In this document: positions 8,372 through 17,341 of the stretch, piece by piece | Position numbering within the stretch: the first letter of the stretch is position 1 | Layout of the letters: every line of letters begins with the position of its first letter | The notes under the pieces: generated by a model | Seen by the model: only the letters and a program-made list of their open reading frames with translations | What the model was told of the DNA's origin: nothing | Databases searched by the model: none | Position numbers and translations under genes: made by a program | Source: Siansivirga zeaxanthinifaciens CC-SAMT-1 | Lineage (GTDB): Bacteria; Bacteroidota; Bacteroidia; Flavobacteriales; Flavobacteriaceae | NCBI RefSeq assembly: GCF_000941055.1 | Contig: NZ_CP007202.1 | Location: 926,001-990,000, forward strand | Length of the DNA stretch: 64,000 bases | Direction of reading: 5' to 3'

Positions 8372-8866
8372 TTAGCAACAGTTTCCAGTTGACGTACAAC
8401 AAGGCTGGCTTGATGAAGTCGCTTCTAGAGGTTCTGGCACCCCACAAAGTTCTTTTGCTTTACAGTCTGTTTTTTGGGTAGCCAATTTAATTATTAAATT
8501 TTTACCTTGAATTTCAAAATCGTTAACAAACATTTGCGCGGTATGAAACGCTGCATTACTGTACTCGAATTTAACTTCAGAGTCTAAAACATAAGCCTTC
8601 ATTTTTCCAACCTTTTTTAGAATGCCTAAAGCTTTAAAAACAGACATATATTCTGTTTTACCCAGCTCATTAGGGCTTTCCCATAACTGTATAATGGTTT
8701 CCTTCCAAGTATCGGTTTGTGCACCACAATCTACAGAATCTATGGTTAGGTGCTTTATCTCTGTGATGTGATAATTAGCACCAACTAATAAATTTGGAGC
8801 ATACTCAAATAACAAAGCTTTCTCTGGGTTTTGTTCTAATACTGAAAATAATTCTTGTGTTGTCAT
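8372..8866 (-). CDS. DUF6428 family protein in the arsenic cluster
   Basis: 164 residues with no signal peptide. It matches the small family that commonly sits between arsR and arsC in Flavobacteria. The C-terminus is cysteine rich (CKAKELC, then CCTSTGNCC), which could bind arsenite or another soft metal. The position, 22 bases downstream of arsR and in the same orientation, indicates co-regulation. The biochemical role is not established; metalloid binding is inferred from the cysteines only. Confidence 0.7.
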   Translation of the reverse strand: MTTQELFSVLEQNPEKALLFEYAPNLLVGANYHITEIKHLTIDSVDCGAQTDTWKETIIQLWESPNELGKTEYMSVFKALGILKKVGKMKAYVLDSEVKFEYSNAAFHTAQMFVNDFEIQGKNLIIKLATQKTDCKAKELCGVPEPLEATSSSQPCCTSTGNCC

Positions 8867-8888
8867 AATCTTTATTTTTTGTTTTTAT

Positions 8889-9212
8889 CTAGCAACAATT
8901 GGATGTGGTTGTATTGAAAAAAGAATTTAATAATTCCTGAAACTCATTAAAACGTTCTCCGTTTAAACAATAACAAACACTTTTACCTTTATAGTTGCCT
9001 TTAAGTAATCCGGCATCATTAATAACTTTTAAATGCTGCGAAATGGTTGCTTGCGCCAAGCCAATTTCATCAACAATATCATTACAAATACAAGACTCTT
9101 GTCTGCTTATATATTGTAAAATAGCAACGCGCGCAGGATGCGCAAATACTTTTGCCATTGTAGCAATTGTGGTTACATCGCGCTTATAAATATGTTCTTT
9201 TGTTGCTCCCAT
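8889..9212 (-). CDS. arsR: ArsR/SmtB-family metalloregulator
   Basis: A winged-helix repressor of about 107 residues. The start at 9212 (MGATKEHIYKR) is preferred to an upstream in-frame ATG at 9257, because the longer form would run through a promoter and a near-perfect palindrome. The helix-turn-helix region is DEIGLAQATISQHLKVINDAGLL. ESCICNDIV holds the pair of cysteines typical of arsenite-sensing ArsR, and a further CC ends the protein. It presumably represses its own operon with DUF6428 and arsC until arsenite binds. Confidence 0.87.
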   Translation of the reverse strand: MGATKEHIYKRDVTTIATMAKVFAHPARVAILQYISRQESCICNDIVDEIGLAQATISQHLKVINDAGLLKGNYKGKSVCYCLNGERFNEFQELLNSFFNTTTSNCC

Positions 9213-9227
9213 ACTGTTATATTTTTT

Positions 9228-9268
9228 CAAATATACAACATTATCGTAATATTGCAATATTGCGATAA
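9228..9268 (-). promoter_or_regulatory. arsR promoter and operator
   Basis: On the minus strand TTG (9257-9255) and TATATTTG (9235-9228) are 19 bases apart, matching the Flavobacterial promoter consensus. A 28-bp dyad at 9241-9268 (left arm TTATCGTAATATTG, right arm CAATATTGCGATAA, one mismatched pair) covers the upstream promoter element. It is the expected place for an ArsR operator. It also lies upstream of the divergent DUF805 gene. Confidence 0.7.
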
Positions 9269-9325
9269 TAAAATAATTTAAATATTATATATTTGAGAAT
9301 ACTAACCACAAAAAACAAAAAACTT

Positions 9326-9721
9326 ATGAACTGGTATTTAAAAGTAATGAAGCAATACGCCGATTTTTCAGGCAGAGCAAGACGCAAAGAATATTGGATG
9401 TTTGTATTATTTAATTTTATTTTCATACTAGCAGCCATGCTTTTAGATAATTTACTGGGAACTACCTTAGGCGAACTTCCGTACGGCGTTATTTATATTT
9501 TATATGTTTTAGCCGTATTTATTCCATCATTGGCGGTTGCTGTAAGAAGACTGCACGATGTTGGAAAAAGTGGATGGATGTATTTTATAATTTTATTACC
9601 AATAATAGGCCATATTTGGCTGCTTGTGCTTTTTGTAAGCGACAGTGAGGCTGGGGCAAATAAATGGGGAGAGAACCCTAAAACAGGGCCGGCAGAAATT
9701 GATAGCATAGGTAAAGAATAA
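9326..9721 (+). CDS. DUF805 family membrane protein
   Basis: About 131 residues. The start at 9326 (MNWYLKVMKQYADFSGRARRKEYWMF) is the usual family start; an upstream ATG at 9293 adds 11 atypical residues. Three to four hydrophobic segments follow (residues about 24-45, 50-70, 80-100). The motifs FSGRARRKEYW and RRLHDVGKSGW define the family. It is an inner-membrane protein of unknown function. It is divergent from arsR, with the ArsR dyad in the shared upstream region, so arsenic response is possible but unproven. A strong terminator follows. Confidence 0.85.
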   Translation: MNWYLKVMKQYADFSGRARRKEYWMFVLFNFIFILAAMLLDNLLGTTLGELPYGVIYILYVLAVFIPSLAVAVRRLHDVGKSGWMYFIILLPIIGHIWLLVLFVSDSEAGANKWGENPKTGPAEIDSIGKE

Positions 9722-9723
9722 TA

Positions 9724-9754
9724 AAAAAAGGGGTATTAAAAATACCCCTTTTTT
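9724..9754. terminator. Bidirectional rho-independent terminator
   Basis: A GGGGTATT / AATACCCC stem with a short A loop is flanked by an A-run on the left and a T-run on the right. It can end transcription of DUF805 (+) and of the convergent TM2 gene (-). Confidence 0.85.
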
Positions 9755-9773
9755 ATATGAAATCATTTAAAAG

Positions 9774-10118
9774 CTAAAACCAAGGTTTTTTACCTACTTG
9801 ATAGGTGTTATAAAAAGCTTCGTCGGATTTTGTTAAATAAATAATGCCTTCAATAACCGGTATTATTGATGCTATACCACAAGTAACAAAAGAAGCAACC
9901 AATTGAATAATACCCTCTTTTGTATAGCCCAAAATAAATTTGTGAACTCCTAAGTAGCCAATTAAAATAGCCACTATACCGCATATTATTTTTTTATTCT
10001 CACCGGCAAAAGCCTCGTTGGCACCCCTTGTAAATTCCGATGCGGTTTGTTTTGCCTCATTAGCAAACTGGTTTGCTTGCTCTTTAAAATCGTTACCTAA
10101 ATTTTTATCTTCAGACAT
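9774..10118 (-). CDS. TM2 domain-containing protein
   Basis: 114 residues. The first about 40 residues are hydrophilic and predicted to be helical (NDFKEQANQFANEAKQTA). The TM2 domain follows, with two to three membrane helices around the polar LGVHKFILGYTKEG turn typical of the family. It ends in NTYQVGKKPWF. TM2 proteins are small inner-membrane proteins of unknown function. It is convergent with DUF805 and 44 bases from the transporter gene upstream. Confidence 0.85.
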   Translation of the reverse strand: MSEDKNLGNDFKEQANQFANEAKQTASEFTRGANEAFAGENKKIICGIVAILIGYLGVHKFILGYTKEGIIQLVASFVTCGIASIIPVIEGIIYLTKSDEAFYNTYQVGKKPWF

Positions 10119-10162
10119 AATACGTTTGTTAAGTTATAATAATTAAAAGTAATAAATTTCTG

Positions 10163-10927
10163 TTATCTAAACAGCATCATAATACCACCAATAGCGGTAA
10201 CAATAAGAATAAAGCGTCGGTAATTTAAATTAGACACTAACTTTACTAGGTAGGCCCCAATAAAAAAACCGCCAATTACAGGCAAGATTAAAACTGAATT
10301 TAAAGCCAATGTATCAACGGTAATGGTATGCCATACAAACACATGAAAAGGTAATTTAAATACATTAACAATAAAAAATAACCAGGCTATGGTGCCAATA
10401 AATTCGTTTTTAGGTAAGCGCGTAGCCAGAAAATAAATATTAGAAATGGGTCCTGCCAAATTACCTATCATGGTTGAAAACCCTGCTAAAAACCCCATGC
10501 TTGAGGAAAACAATTTATTTTTTGGAAAGTTAGATGCCTGGCGTCTCTCGGTATAAAACATAATTAAAACAGAGCCTATGATAATTACCGCCATAATACG
10601 TTTAAACACCAACTCTGAAATATCGTTACCAACCCAAACACCTACTAAAACGCCCACAACCATAGAAGGTAATAACTTTTTAACGTAATACCATTGCACA
10701 TGCTTTTTATAATATATAACCGCAAAAACATCGGCAAAAACGAGCATAGGCAGTAAAACTCCGGTAGAGGCTTTCTCTCCAAAAACAAAGGCCAGAATGA
10801 TAACAATAATAATTCCAATACCTTTAATACCCGATTTAGATAAGCCTAATAAGAAAACCGTACAGGCAATAGCAAGCCATTGCAAACCGGTTAAATTATA
10901 AGATTGAAGAATTTCTATATAAGACAA
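10163..10927 (-). CDS. TauE/SafE (TSUP) family anion transporter
   Basis: 254 residues with seven to eight hydrophobic segments across the whole length. The family glycine-rich features are visible (GLSKSGIKGIGIIIV near residue 27 and GFLAGFSTMIGNLAGPISNIYF in the second half). TSUP proteins export or import sulfite, sulfoacetate and related anions across the inner membrane; the substrate cannot be told from sequence. It is near the arsenic cluster but separated by a convergent pair, so a shared role is only a possibility. Confidence 0.82.
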   Translation of the reverse strand: MSYIEILQSYNLTGLQWLAIACTVFLLGLSKSGIKGIGIIIVIILAFVFGEKASTGVLLPMLVFADVFAVIYYKKHVQWYYVKKLLPSMVVGVLVGVWVGNDISELVFKRIMAVIIIGSVLIMFYTERRQASNFPKNKLFSSSMGFLAGFSTMIGNLAGPISNIYFLATRLPKNEFIGTIAWLFFIVNVFKLPFHVFVWHTITVDTLALNSVLILPVIGGFFIGAYLVKLVSNLNYRRFILIVTAIGGIMMLFR

Positions 10928-11024
10928 AAAGACTCGTTTTTTATTAGAGCCGAAGTTAAAAAAGAATTACCAATAAAAGGCAACCTTTTATTTAAACAAA
11001 AAATATAATTTTAGTCATTACAAA

Positions 11025-11396
11025 TTAAACATGTTGATCGATTAAAATGGTATTGCCGTCGGGATCTAATAAAACAATACTAGCTGGCCCAGAACCATTT
11101 GAATCTGTCTCATTTAAAATGTTTACTCCATGGTCTTTTAAATGCTTTTGAATGGTTCTAACATCTACAAAAGGTTCTACTTTATTAGCGTTTTCGTCCC
11201 AACCAGGATTAAACGTTAAAATATTATTTTCGAACATGCCTTGAAATAAACCAATAAGGGCGCGCCCATTTTTCATGATTAAATAATTTTTATCGATATC
11301 GCCTGCTAAAACTTGAAAACCAAGAGTTTCATAAAAAACTTTTGATGCCTTAATGTCTTTAACACTTAAACTTGTTGAAAATGCTCCTAATGTCAT
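11025..11396 (-). CDS. VOC superfamily (glyoxalase-like) protein
   Basis: About 123 residues from the ATG at 11396 (MTLGAFSTSLSVKDIKASKVFYETLGF). The longer frame to 11453 would overlap the DUF1801 coding sequence. The typical VOC beta-alpha-beta-beta-beta pattern is seen, with SLSVKDIKASKVFYETLGF in the first module and ASIVLLDPDGNTILIDQ in the second. Members bind metals and act as lyases, dioxygenases or resistance proteins; the activity here is unassigned. It is 20 bases downstream of the DUF1801 pseudogene. Confidence 0.8.
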   Translation of the reverse strand: MTLGAFSTSLSVKDIKASKVFYETLGFQVLAGDIDKNYLIMKNGRALIGLFQGMFENNILTFNPGWDENANKVEPFVDVRTIQKHLKDHGVNILNETDSNGSGPASIVLLDPDGNTILIDQHV

Positions 11397-11416
11397 AATT
11401 AAATATTTTATTAGTT

Positions 11417-11871
11417 TTATTTTTTTAAGGTAGCCTCGTATAAGGCAATCCAATCTTTTACTGAAATTTTAGAACATAATTCGCCAATTAAAGCAAAAGG
11501 AATATCGTCTAAATATTTAAAACGGATGCAACTTTTACCCATATCTAATTTTTTATTTGAATGCTTTGGGTACGTTTCTACAAACCAGTTTAAGAGTTCT
11601 TGATTTGCATACAAACCCATATGATAAAGATTAACTGAGTTTTTTTGCGATGCCATACTTAAAAATGGCAGGGGTTCGTTTTTTTACAGTGGTAGCCACT
11701 AGAATATATTTCCAGTGGCACAAAATAGCCAATCATACCATATTGAATACCTTCTTGAAAGCCTTTGGGCAGGTTTTTCGAAATGACTTCTCTAAGACTA
11801 TTTATAGCTTGTTTGTGGTTATCTGGTATATTTACCAAATAGTCTTCGACTGTTTTTACCTCTTTGTTCAT
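11417..11871 (-). pseudogene. DUF1801 domain protein, split by a one-base frameshift
   Basis: Two abutting frames together make one DUF1801 protein. The first (11871 to 11659) covers the N-terminal part through GYFVPLEIYSSGYHC and then stops after TNPCHF. The second (11656 to 11417) continues with ASQKNSVNLYHMGLYANQELL and KLDMGKSCIRFKYLDDIP. Adding one base to the GGGG run at 11671-11674 (plus strand) restores NPLPFLSMASQK across the joint. Either a recent slippage mutation or a read error. Every other part of the gene looks normal. Confidence 0.8.
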
Positions 11872-11896
11872 TTCGATAACTTTAGCTTTTTTAAAG

Positions 11897-12832
11897 TTAA
11901 CAAAAATTCTCTTTTATTTTATCGACTATGGTTTGGGCTAGTTTTTCTTTGCTTTCTATGGTCCAACCAGCTACATGAGGCGTTAGTAAAACCTTATGGG
12001 ATTGAATTAAATATTGAAACGGACCAGGCATGGTTGATGTGAACATATCTTCAAACGACGATTTTTCATATTCTAAAACATCTAAACCTGCGCCAAGAAT
12101 TTTACCCGATGCCAAGGCATCCACCAAATCTTTTGTAATAACACTTTTACCACGGGCGGTATTAATAAACCAAAACGGTTTTTTAAACGCATTTATAAAT
12201 TCTGAATGTATCATGCCCAACGTTAAAGGGGTTTGTGGGGTATGTAAACTAACAACCTCAACGCGTTCTTGAAATTCTTGTAAGCTTACTTGTTTGGCAT
12301 TTTGGTCGCCTACATTGGGTTTTATATCGTAACAAATAACTTCGACATCGAAGCCTCGTAATTTTTTTGCAAAAGCTTTACCCATGTTGCCGTAGCCTAT
12401 AATACCGACGGTTCTGCCATCGAGCTCGATACCACGATTGGCTTCGCGTAGCCATTTGCCTTGGCGCACTTCGGAGTCGGCTTTATTTAGTTTATTAAAC
12501 AGGGAAAGTAACATCCCTAAGGCGTGTTCGCCCACGGCATTACGGTTGCCTTCAGGCGCTGCGATAAGGGTTATTCCTTTTGTTTGGGCATAATCGCAAT
12601 CTATATTTTCGAGGCCTGCGCCTACACGACCAATAAATTTTAAATTACTGGCAGCATCTAGAAATTGTTTGTCTATTGAAAACCGGCTTCGTAAAATAAT
12701 ACCATCGTAATCTTTAATTTTAGTTTCTATGTCTGCTTTTGAAGATGTATAATCTTCGTGATTGGTGAAACCTAAAGCGTTTAACTGATTTATTAAAAGT
12801 TCGTGATTGGTGTCTAGATGAAGGATTTTCAT
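11897..12832 (-). CDS. D-2-hydroxyacid dehydrogenase, NAD-dependent
   Basis: 311 residues, the usual length. The substrate domain occupies residues about 1-95 and 280-311, with the Rossmann domain between. GIIGYGNMGKAFAKKL is the dinucleotide-binding motif, and GRVGAGLENID and NTARGKSVI carry the conserved substrate-binding and arginine positions. LTPHVAGWT carries the catalytic histidine. It reduces 2-keto acids to D-2-hydroxyacids or the reverse; it resembles phosphoglycerate dehydrogenase without an ACT domain, but the substrate is undetermined. It appears to be a single gene on the minus strand. Confidence 0.85.
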   Translation of the reverse strand: MKILHLDTNHELLINQLNALGFTNHEDYTSSKADIETKIKDYDGIILRSRFSIDKQFLDAASNLKFIGRVGAGLENIDCDYAQTKGITLIAAPEGNRNAVGEHALGMLLSLFNKLNKADSEVRQGKWLREANRGIELDGRTVGIIGYGNMGKAFAKKLRGFDVEVICYDIKPNVGDQNAKQVSLQEFQERVEVVSLHTPQTPLTLGMIHSEFINAFKKPFWFINTARGKSVITKDLVDALASGKILGAGLDVLEYEKSSFEDMFTSTMPGPFQYLIQSHKVLLTPHVAGWTIESKEKLAQTIVDKIKENFC

Positions 12833-12880
12833 ATTATTATAAATAAAAACAGACCTGAAGTCTTTAAAGGTTAAATGTAA

Positions 12881-12988
12881 TTATTATGGGGTGTTGAAAC
12901 AAATTCGGATGGCTATTTTTTAGCTGATGGTTGCGTTAGGGATAGCAATGGAAATCCTTTTTATGAGGCACGAATAAAAAGATTGTAA
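12881..12988 (+). pseudogene. Possible 3' remnant of a coding sequence
   Basis: A 35-codon open stretch ends in TAA at 12986-12988. It reads like a protein C-terminus (ETNSDGYFLADGCV, then NPFYEARIKRL). It has no start codon, since it is directly preceded by ATG TAA in frame. It lies between two minus-strand genes. Family not recognised; chance is possible. Confidence 0.3.
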
Positions 12989-13020
12989 TGGATAGCCCGA
13001 CCCTTGGGTAACGCCCAAAA

Positions 13021-14394
13021 TTAAAATCCTAAAATGAGTTTTGCTATTACAAAGTACATTAAAATACCAAACACATCGTTGCTGGTGGTTATAAAGGGAC
13101 CGGTTGCTACGGCGGCATCGATACCTCTTTTGTCTAAAAAAATGGGGATAAAGGTGCCTATTAGGGCGGCCATGATAATTACTGTTATTAGCGCCACACA
13201 AATGGTTAACGATTCGTAGTAGGTGGTTTTAAAAACGAAATGGCTTATAAGTAAAACGATGGCTGCGATGGCCAGGCCGTTAACGAGACCTAATAAAAAT
13301 TCTTTTAAAAGGCGGCTAAATAGTTTACCGTCTATGGTGTCGTTTGCCAAACCTTGCACCACAATGGCCGAGGATTGTACGCCCACGTTTCCTGCTGTTG
13401 CTTGTATGAGGGGTATAAACATTAATAGGGCCGGGAATTTGGTCATGGCGTCGCTAAACCCGTTTATAATGCTGGCGGCGCCTATACCACCAAACATGCC
13501 TATTAAAAGCCAAGGCAGGCGTGCTTTTGTGAGTTCCCAAATGCTATCGTCGGCTTCGACATCGCTGGTAATACCGGCTGCTAACTGGTAATCTTTTTCG
13601 GCTTCTTCTTTCATGAGGTCGACGATATCGTCGATGGTGATGCGACCCAAAAGGATTTGGTTATCGTCTACCACGGGAATGGCCTCTAAGTCGTATTTTT
13701 GCATAACACGTGCTACGTCTTCGGCATCGTCGTTAACATTAACACAGTCTACGCTAGAGATGTATATTTCGGATATTTTTTGGTCGCTTTTGGCAACAAT
13801 TAAATCTTTTAATGAGAGGCGGCCTACGAGTCGGTTTTTTTTATCGACCACATACACAGAATGTACGCGGGTTACCTCTTTTGCTTGTCCGCGAATACGA
13901 CGCAAGCAGCCTGCTACGGTCCAGGTTTCGTAAACTTTAACGAGTTCTTTTGCCATAAGTCCACCGGCCGTATCGTCGTCGTAAGCAAGTAATTCTCGAA
14001 TTTCGGCTTTGTGCTCCTCGTCTTCAATTTGCGAGATAACTTCTTGCTGGCGTTCTTCGGGAAGTTCAGAGATAATATCGGCAGCATCATCGGTATCTAA
14101 CTCACCAATTTCTTCGGCGATTTCTTTGGCAGAAAGATTTCGAAGTACTTTTTCTCGATTGTCCTCATCGAGTTCCATTAAAATATCGGCCGTGGTTTCA
14201 GAATCCAGTAACTTAATAATGTACATGGCTTCGTCTAGATCGAGCTCGTCTAAAATTTCGGCAATATCGGCGTAATGAAAATCTTTTAAAAGCTTTTGCA
14301 GGGCCTTATCATCTGCATTTTGGATGAGGCTTTCTACCTGATTGACTAAATCTTCGGTTAATTCGAATGGTATGTTTTCTATTTCTTCAGACAA
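13021..14394 (-). CDS. mgtE: Magnesium transporter MgtE
   Basis: 457 residues with the full MgtE architecture. The N-terminal acidic helical superhelix domain covers residues about 10-135 (LDLDEAMYIIKLLDSE, GELDTDDAADIISELP). Two CBS domains follow at about 135-260 (VHSVYVVDKKNRLVGRLSL, EAIPVVDDNQILLGRITIDD), then five membrane helices from about 285 to 455. The channel forms a homodimer whose cytosolic domains sense magnesium and close the pore. The gene is 12 bases downstream of rsmA on the same strand. Confidence 0.95.
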   Translation of the reverse strand: MSEEIENIPFELTEDLVNQVESLIQNADDKALQKLLKDFHYADIAEILDELDLDEAMYIIKLLDSETTADILMELDEDNREKVLRNLSAKEIAEEIGELDTDDAADIISELPEERQQEVISQIEDEEHKAEIRELLAYDDDTAGGLMAKELVKVYETWTVAGCLRRIRGQAKEVTRVHSVYVVDKKNRLVGRLSLKDLIVAKSDQKISEIYISSVDCVNVNDDAEDVARVMQKYDLEAIPVVDDNQILLGRITIDDIVDLMKEEAEKDYQLAAGITSDVEADDSIWELTKARLPWLLIGMFGGIGAASIINGFSDAMTKFPALLMFIPLIQATAGNVGVQSSAIVVQGLANDTIDGKLFSRLLKEFLLGLVNGLAIAAIVLLISHFVFKTTYYESLTICVALITVIIMAALIGTFIPIFLDKRGIDAAVATGPFITTSNDVFGILMYFVIAKLILGF

Positions 14395-14406
14395 ATTTTG
14401 GACTAT

Positions 14407-15207
14407 TTATTGGTCTTTTTCGATTAGTTGGGTAAGATTGATAAACTCGTTAACGGTTAATTGTTCTGGTCGTTTGTCAAATATACTATCTTCTCGTAAA
14501 TTATCGCTTAAATTCAATGTTTTTAAACTGTTACGAATGGTTTTTCTGCGTTGTTGAAAGGCGGTTTTTACCACTTTAAAAAATAGGGCTTCATCGCAAG
14601 GGATGTGATAGTTTTCTTTTCTAATAAGTCTTAAAACGCCCGAGTCTACTTTTGGTGGCGGATTAAAAACATTGGGCGGCACAGTAAACAGGTATTCTGC
14701 ATCGTAAAATGCCTGCGTTAAAACCGATAAAATACCATACACCTTACTACCTTCTTTAGAGCAAATACGCTCGGCAACTTCTTTTTGAAACATGCCCGAA
14801 AACTCTGGAATTTGGTCTCGTAACTCTAAGGTTTTAAAAACTATCTGGGTTGAAATATTGTACGGGAAATTACCTATAATAGCAAAAGGTTCGCCTTTAA
14901 ATACTTGGTTTAAATCGTATTTTAAAAAATCTTTTTCTATAATTCGTGGCGCTAAATTTAAATAGTTAGCTTTTAAATAATCGACCGATTCTGTATCGAT
15001 TTCTATAACGTGGGTGGTCATGTCTTTTTTAAGTAAGTATTTGGTAAGAACGCCCATTCCTGGACCAATTTCCAATACTTGTTGGTAACCTTTTAAGGTA
15101 AGGGTATCTGCAATATCTTGAGCTACACTTTCGTCGTTTAAAAAATGCTGCCCTAAATGTTTTTTTGCTTTTACCTGATTTTGATTTGAATAATTTCCCA
15201 CGAACAA
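14407..15207 (-). CDS. rsmA: 16S rRNA dimethyladenosine transferase
   Basis: 266 residues, normal for RsmA/Ksg[12 protein letters not shown] is the family N-terminal signature. [16 protein letters not shown] is the SAM-binding motif I, and NFPYNIS is the NxPY catalytic motif for adenine N6 methylation. It dimethylates two adjacent adenosines in helix 45 of 16S rRNA late in 30S assembly. It forms a likely operon with mgtE downstream. Confidence 0.95.
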   Translation of the reverse strand: MFVGNYSNQNQVKAKKHLGQHFLNDESVAQDIADTLTLKGYQQVLEIGPGMGVLTKYLLKKDMTTHVIEIDTESVDYLKANYLNLAPRIIEKDFLKYDLNQVFKGEPFAIIGNFPYNISTQIVFKTLELRDQIPEFSGMFQKEVAERICSKEGSKVYGILSVLTQAFYDAEYLFTVPPNVFNPPPKVDSGVLRLIRKENYHIPCDEALFFKVVKTAFQQRRKTIRNSLKTLNLSDNLREDSIFDKRPEQLTVNEFINLTQLIEKDQ

Positions 15208-15272
15208 CTAAGTATTTTAATTGCAAAAGTACGTTTTATATTATGGATTCTCTATTGCTGGCTTTTTAGAGA

Positions 15273-15593
15273 TTATTTGAATTCTACCGAATATTCGTCT
15301 ATAATTTGAAGCTCGGTACGAAAGGCTAAAACTTTATCGCCAAATCGGGCGGCCTCTTTGCGTAATTTATCGGCATCTTCTTTAAAATAGGCGTCTAAGG
15401 CTTCGCGAGAGTATGATTTATATTGCACAGAATAGGTTACACCGCCCATTTCTTCTTCAACTAAAACCCGTGTTAAAGTGGCTTTTTCAAATTTACCGGT
15501 GGCTAAAACTTGTGGTATGTGTTCTTTAATCCAAGATAACCATTCGTCGTGAATGGATTCGTCGATGTTGGAAGTTACGTTGTATATATACAT
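15273..15593 (-). CDS. DUF4286 family protein
   Basis: 106 residues, no signal peptide. MYIYNVTSNIDESIHDEWLSWIKEHIP is the standard start of this small family, which has a ferredoxin-like (ABM/Dabb-like) fold. The function is not established. It is usually a solitary gene in Flavobacteria, here 65 bases upstream of rsmA on the same strand. Confidence 0.8.
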   Translation of the reverse strand: MYIYNVTSNIDESIHDEWLSWIKEHIPQVLATGKFEKATLTRVLVEEEMGGVTYSVQYKSYSREALDAYFKEDADKLRKEAARFGDKVLAFRTELQIIDEYSVEFK

Positions 15594-15893
15594 TTAATAT
15601 TTTTTAAATTGAAATGAAAATTATAATGACTAGCAATATAATGTCTTTAACAGACTAAGTTAGACCTTTTAAAATTTATTATGTGATAAAGATCTTTTCT
15701 AATTTTTAAAGATTTTTATTGATGGTTATTGGTTTGTTCTAAATGAATCGTATCTGTATGATTAGCTGTTTAAACGCCTAATTTAGCAAATAATACTCAA
15801 TGGTGCATCAGTAAAACTATTGTAAAGTAACCGAAAGTCTATGAGTACGAACGTTACGAGCCATAAACAAAACCTAGTTTTGTAAACTGATTT
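15594..15893. other. Intergenic stretch without recognised features
   Basis: About 300 AT-rich bases between two minus-strand genes. I see no credible ORF, tRNA-like fold or strong terminator here. Confidence 0.6.
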
Positions 15894-16400
15894 TTATTCC
15901 CATTGGGTGGTGAATTCTGAAATTAAAAAGGCATTAATAATGCCGCCTTTAAATGGGTGTTCGTTTGTAAATAAGGCATAAATAAGCGCTTTTTTTCCCT
16001 TAGACATCTCATTTTTAAAATCGTCTATAAGTTGATTTTGTATGGGCATCCATATTTTAGAATTTCCAATATTAAATTCAAACTCTTTAGAAACTAAACC
16101 ATTTAAAACCTGAGCACTGCCCATTTTAACTTTAAAAACTCTTTTCATGGAGTTTAAAACTTCTTTGTTTATTGGCCTTTCATTTCCTGTAAACTCGGCT
16201 ATAAATCTAAATTTAGATATGGCGACGTAATAATGGCCTTCTGTTTTGTCTTTTTCAACTTCTTTGGCATAATCTATTTCGGCTTGAATTATTTTTTCAA
16301 CACTTTTATATGTGTAGTTTTTGTCCCAAGCTTCAAATCCGTTTTGAGAATATATAACACTGGAAATACATACAAATACTATTAAAAAGGATGTTTTCAT
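15894..16400 (-). CDS. Exported protein of unknown function
   Basis: 168 residues. Residues 1-19 form a signal peptide ending in IYSQ. The mature part contains no motif I recognise; it is mixed alpha/beta, with LISEFTTQWE at the C-terminus. No C-terminal T9SS sorting domain. It stands alone on the minus strand between non-coding gaps. Confidence 0.65.
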   Translation of the reverse strand: MKTSFLIVFVCISSVIYSQNGFEAWDKNYTYKSVEKIIQAEIDYAKEVEKDKTEGHYYVAISKFRFIAEFTGNERPINKEVLNSMKRVFKVKMGSAQVLNGLVSKEFEFNIGNSKIWMPIQNQLIDDFKNEMSKGKKALIYALFTNEHPFKGGIINAFLISEFTTQWE

Positions 16401-16473
16401 GGTGCTGGGTTTGATGTTTTATTACCTATAAATATGGGGTGTTTTATTGCACTATTTGTTATTAGCAATAGTC

Positions 16474-16908
16474 TTACTGTTTTTTTAGTGCGCTTAAAGT
16501 GCGCTTGCATCTATTTCCATCAAAATATTTTTCTAGAACAGCATCAAACAAAGTGATTTCTGTTTGAATGGCGTCGAATAAAGTCATTGAGGATTTAATC
16601 TTTAAGTTGTCGGGACTTCCAAACACTTCAAAAGCAGTTTTATTTTCTATTGATAAAAATGCATTCGTAATCTCTATTAGACGCGAACCCAATATAGGGT
16701 GTTCTAAATAACATATGGCTTCGGCTTCGCTATTAATGGCATATTTTACAGAAGTACCACTTTTACCAAGACCTTGATACTGTGGAAAAATATACCACAT
16801 CCAATGAGTGGACTTTCTGCCATTTTTAATTTCATTTAAAGCATTTTCATAAGTGCCAAATTGCGATTGCGCATCAATAAATCTTTTTAAATTGAATTTG
16901 TCTTCCAT
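16474..16908 (-). CDS. DUF1810 family protein
   Basis: 144 residues. The signature KSTHWMWYIFPQYQGLG near residue 32 and the family pattern SSMTLFD (about residue 105) with KYFDGNRCKRTLSALKKQ at the end are clear. These are small cytosolic proteins related to a fold seen in calpastatin-like annotations; no enzymatic role is established. Confidence 0.85.
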   Translation of the reverse strand: MEDKFNLKRFIDAQSQFGTYENALNEIKNGRKSTHWMWYIFPQYQGLGKSGTSVKYAINSEAEAICYLEHPILGSRLIEITNAFLSIENKTAFEVFGSPDNLKIKSSMTLFDAIQTEITLFDAVLEKYFDGNRCKRTLSALKKQ

Positions 16909-17041
16909 ATATAATTTCTGTTACTGCCACTGATCTTGACTGTAAGTATTTGAGTGGTTTAACTATTAACTTTGCAAGTTTAAACCAAACTGAAAAACAG
17001 CGAGACTAAGCAATTACTAAAAGCCATTGTTGCGCGTGTTG

Positions 17042-17341
17042 TTATTCGCTTAGTCTCTTTTTTAAATCCATTCTTTCGTGTAAAATTCTTGTAATTTCAA
17101 CATAGTTTTCATTCAATGTTCGATAGAAAATAATATGTCGATTCGTTTTTAGTCCGAGTAGATTTTGGATAATACCGTCGTAGTTTTTTCCTAAAAGCGG
17201 ATTGTTTGCAATTTCTTGACAATTTGAAATTAGCATGTTGTAATATTTGTCGGCTTGATTTTCAGACCAGGTTTCAAAGGTATATTCCCAAATTTTAGAT
17301 AAATCTTCGACAGCTTTATTCGTCAATTTAAATTCAGCCAT
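17042..17341 (-). CDS. parE: ParE/RelE-family toxin
   Basis: 99 residues, typical of ParE toxins. LTNKAVEDLSKIWEYTFETW forms the N-terminal helix pair, and GLKTNRHIIFYRTLNENYVEITRILHERMD is the C-terminal core with the conserved arginine and HERMD end. ParE toxins poison DNA gyrase. The start overlaps the end of the antitoxin gene by 8 bases, the standard arrangement for coupled translation of antitoxin then toxin. Confidence 0.88.
   Translation of the reverse strand: MAEFKLTNKAVEDLSKIWEYTFETWSENQADKYYNMLISNCQEIANNPLLGKNYDGIIQNLLGLKTNRHIIFYRTLNENYVEITRILHERMDLKKRLSE

Noticed and set aside
13021..14394. Several long plus-strand frames opposite mgtE
   Set aside because: These are serine-rich shadow frames antisense to a clear MgtE; no independent support.
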